6,652 nucleotides of DNA. It comes from Litorivicinus sp. GTDB taxonomy: Bacteria; Pseudomonadota; Gammaproteobacteria; Pseudomonadales; Litorivicinaceae. Made by a program: the position numbers and the translations under genes. The number at the start of each line of letters is the position of its first letter. The stretch's first letter is position 1. This document shows positions 6,510 through 6,652 of the stretch, one piece after another. The stretch lies in the NCBI GenBank assembly GCA_018402605.1, contig JAGYIK010000063.1:1-6652 (forward strand), given 5' to 3'. Below the pieces are notes generated by a model, which was not told the DNA's origin, made no database searches, and saw only the letters and a program-made list of their open reading frames with translations.

Positions 6510-6652
6510 ATGCAGGATAAACAACCCTCAGTCAATCAAGCCGCTTGGGAGACGCTGTATCAGGCGCTCGACTTCGATGACGGCAATCAACAGGCTCGCT
6601 GGTCTGAAGAGGTTGAACGGCGCCTGAAGGAAAATGGCCTGACCTATCAGGC
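6510..6652 (+). CDS. Probable circularly permuted ATP-grasp protein, 3' partial
   Basis: An ATG at 6510 opens a frame that runs off the window after 47 codons. The pattern AAWETLYQAL, then RWSEEVERRLKENGLTYQ, resembles the N-terminus of circularly permuted type 2 ATP-grasp proteins, where a W..L..AL helix is followed by RW...R.L.ENG.TY. Those proteins often sit with alpha-E and transglutaminase-like genes in proposed peptide-synthesis clusters, none of which can be seen here. AAGG at 6503-6506 is only three bases from the ATG, so the ribosome binding site is poor and a later start is possible. The family call rests on a short match from memory. Confidence 0.5.
   Translation, partial: MQDKQPSVNQAAWETLYQALDFDDGNQQARWSEEVERRLKENGLTYQ

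Overview
The window looks like a piece of a gammaproteobacterial chromosome, probably from a marine or other aquatic lineage. This rests on mixed base composition, protein families typical of that group and a NaChBac-type sodium channel. The taxonomic call is an inference; no rRNA or marker gene is present.

Layout. Positions 2-1012 (+) hold the 3' part of a HI0933/YhiN-type flavoprotein. A complete bacterial voltage-gated sodium channel follows at 1093-1893 (+), with the filter motif TLESWSM. A cysteine-dependent dual-specificity-type phosphatase lies convergently at 1778-2476 (-), and its 3' end overlaps the channel gene in antisense. From 5759 down to 2522 (-) runs a polar amino-acid ABC transporter locus of the Aap/Bzt type, in the order permease Q, permease M, binding protein J. 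It is closed by an intrinsic terminator at 2491-2515. A FadR-subfamily GntR regulator (5826-6443, +) is divergent from it. The window ends in the first 47 codons of a probable circularly permuted ATP-grasp protein.

The transporter locus is the unusual part. Read in one frame it looks like unrelated small ORFs. Read across frames it gives continuous, family-typical AapQ, AapM and AapJ sequence, broken by about twenty one-base frame changes between roughly 3300 and 5090. The first ~670 bases of aapQ and the last ~770 of aapJ are uninterrupted, as are all neighbouring genes. In aapJ five missing bases explain everything, and restoring them gives a 348-residue protein with a strong ribosome binding site. 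The locus is therefore either a young, indel-riddled pseudogene cluster or a patch of poor consensus sequence. The sequence alone does not settle which. No ATP-binding subunit (AapP) gene is present in the window.

Working together. The divergent GntR protein most likely controls the transporter. A perfect 24-bp palindrome centred on GTATAC, next to a second inverted repeat, sits in the aapM-aapJ gap and is the best operator candidate. Nothing in the sequence ties the channel, phosphatase or flavoprotein to the transporter. I found no tRNA, rRNA, CRISPR array or insertion sequence, and no clear new multi-gene system beyond these observations.
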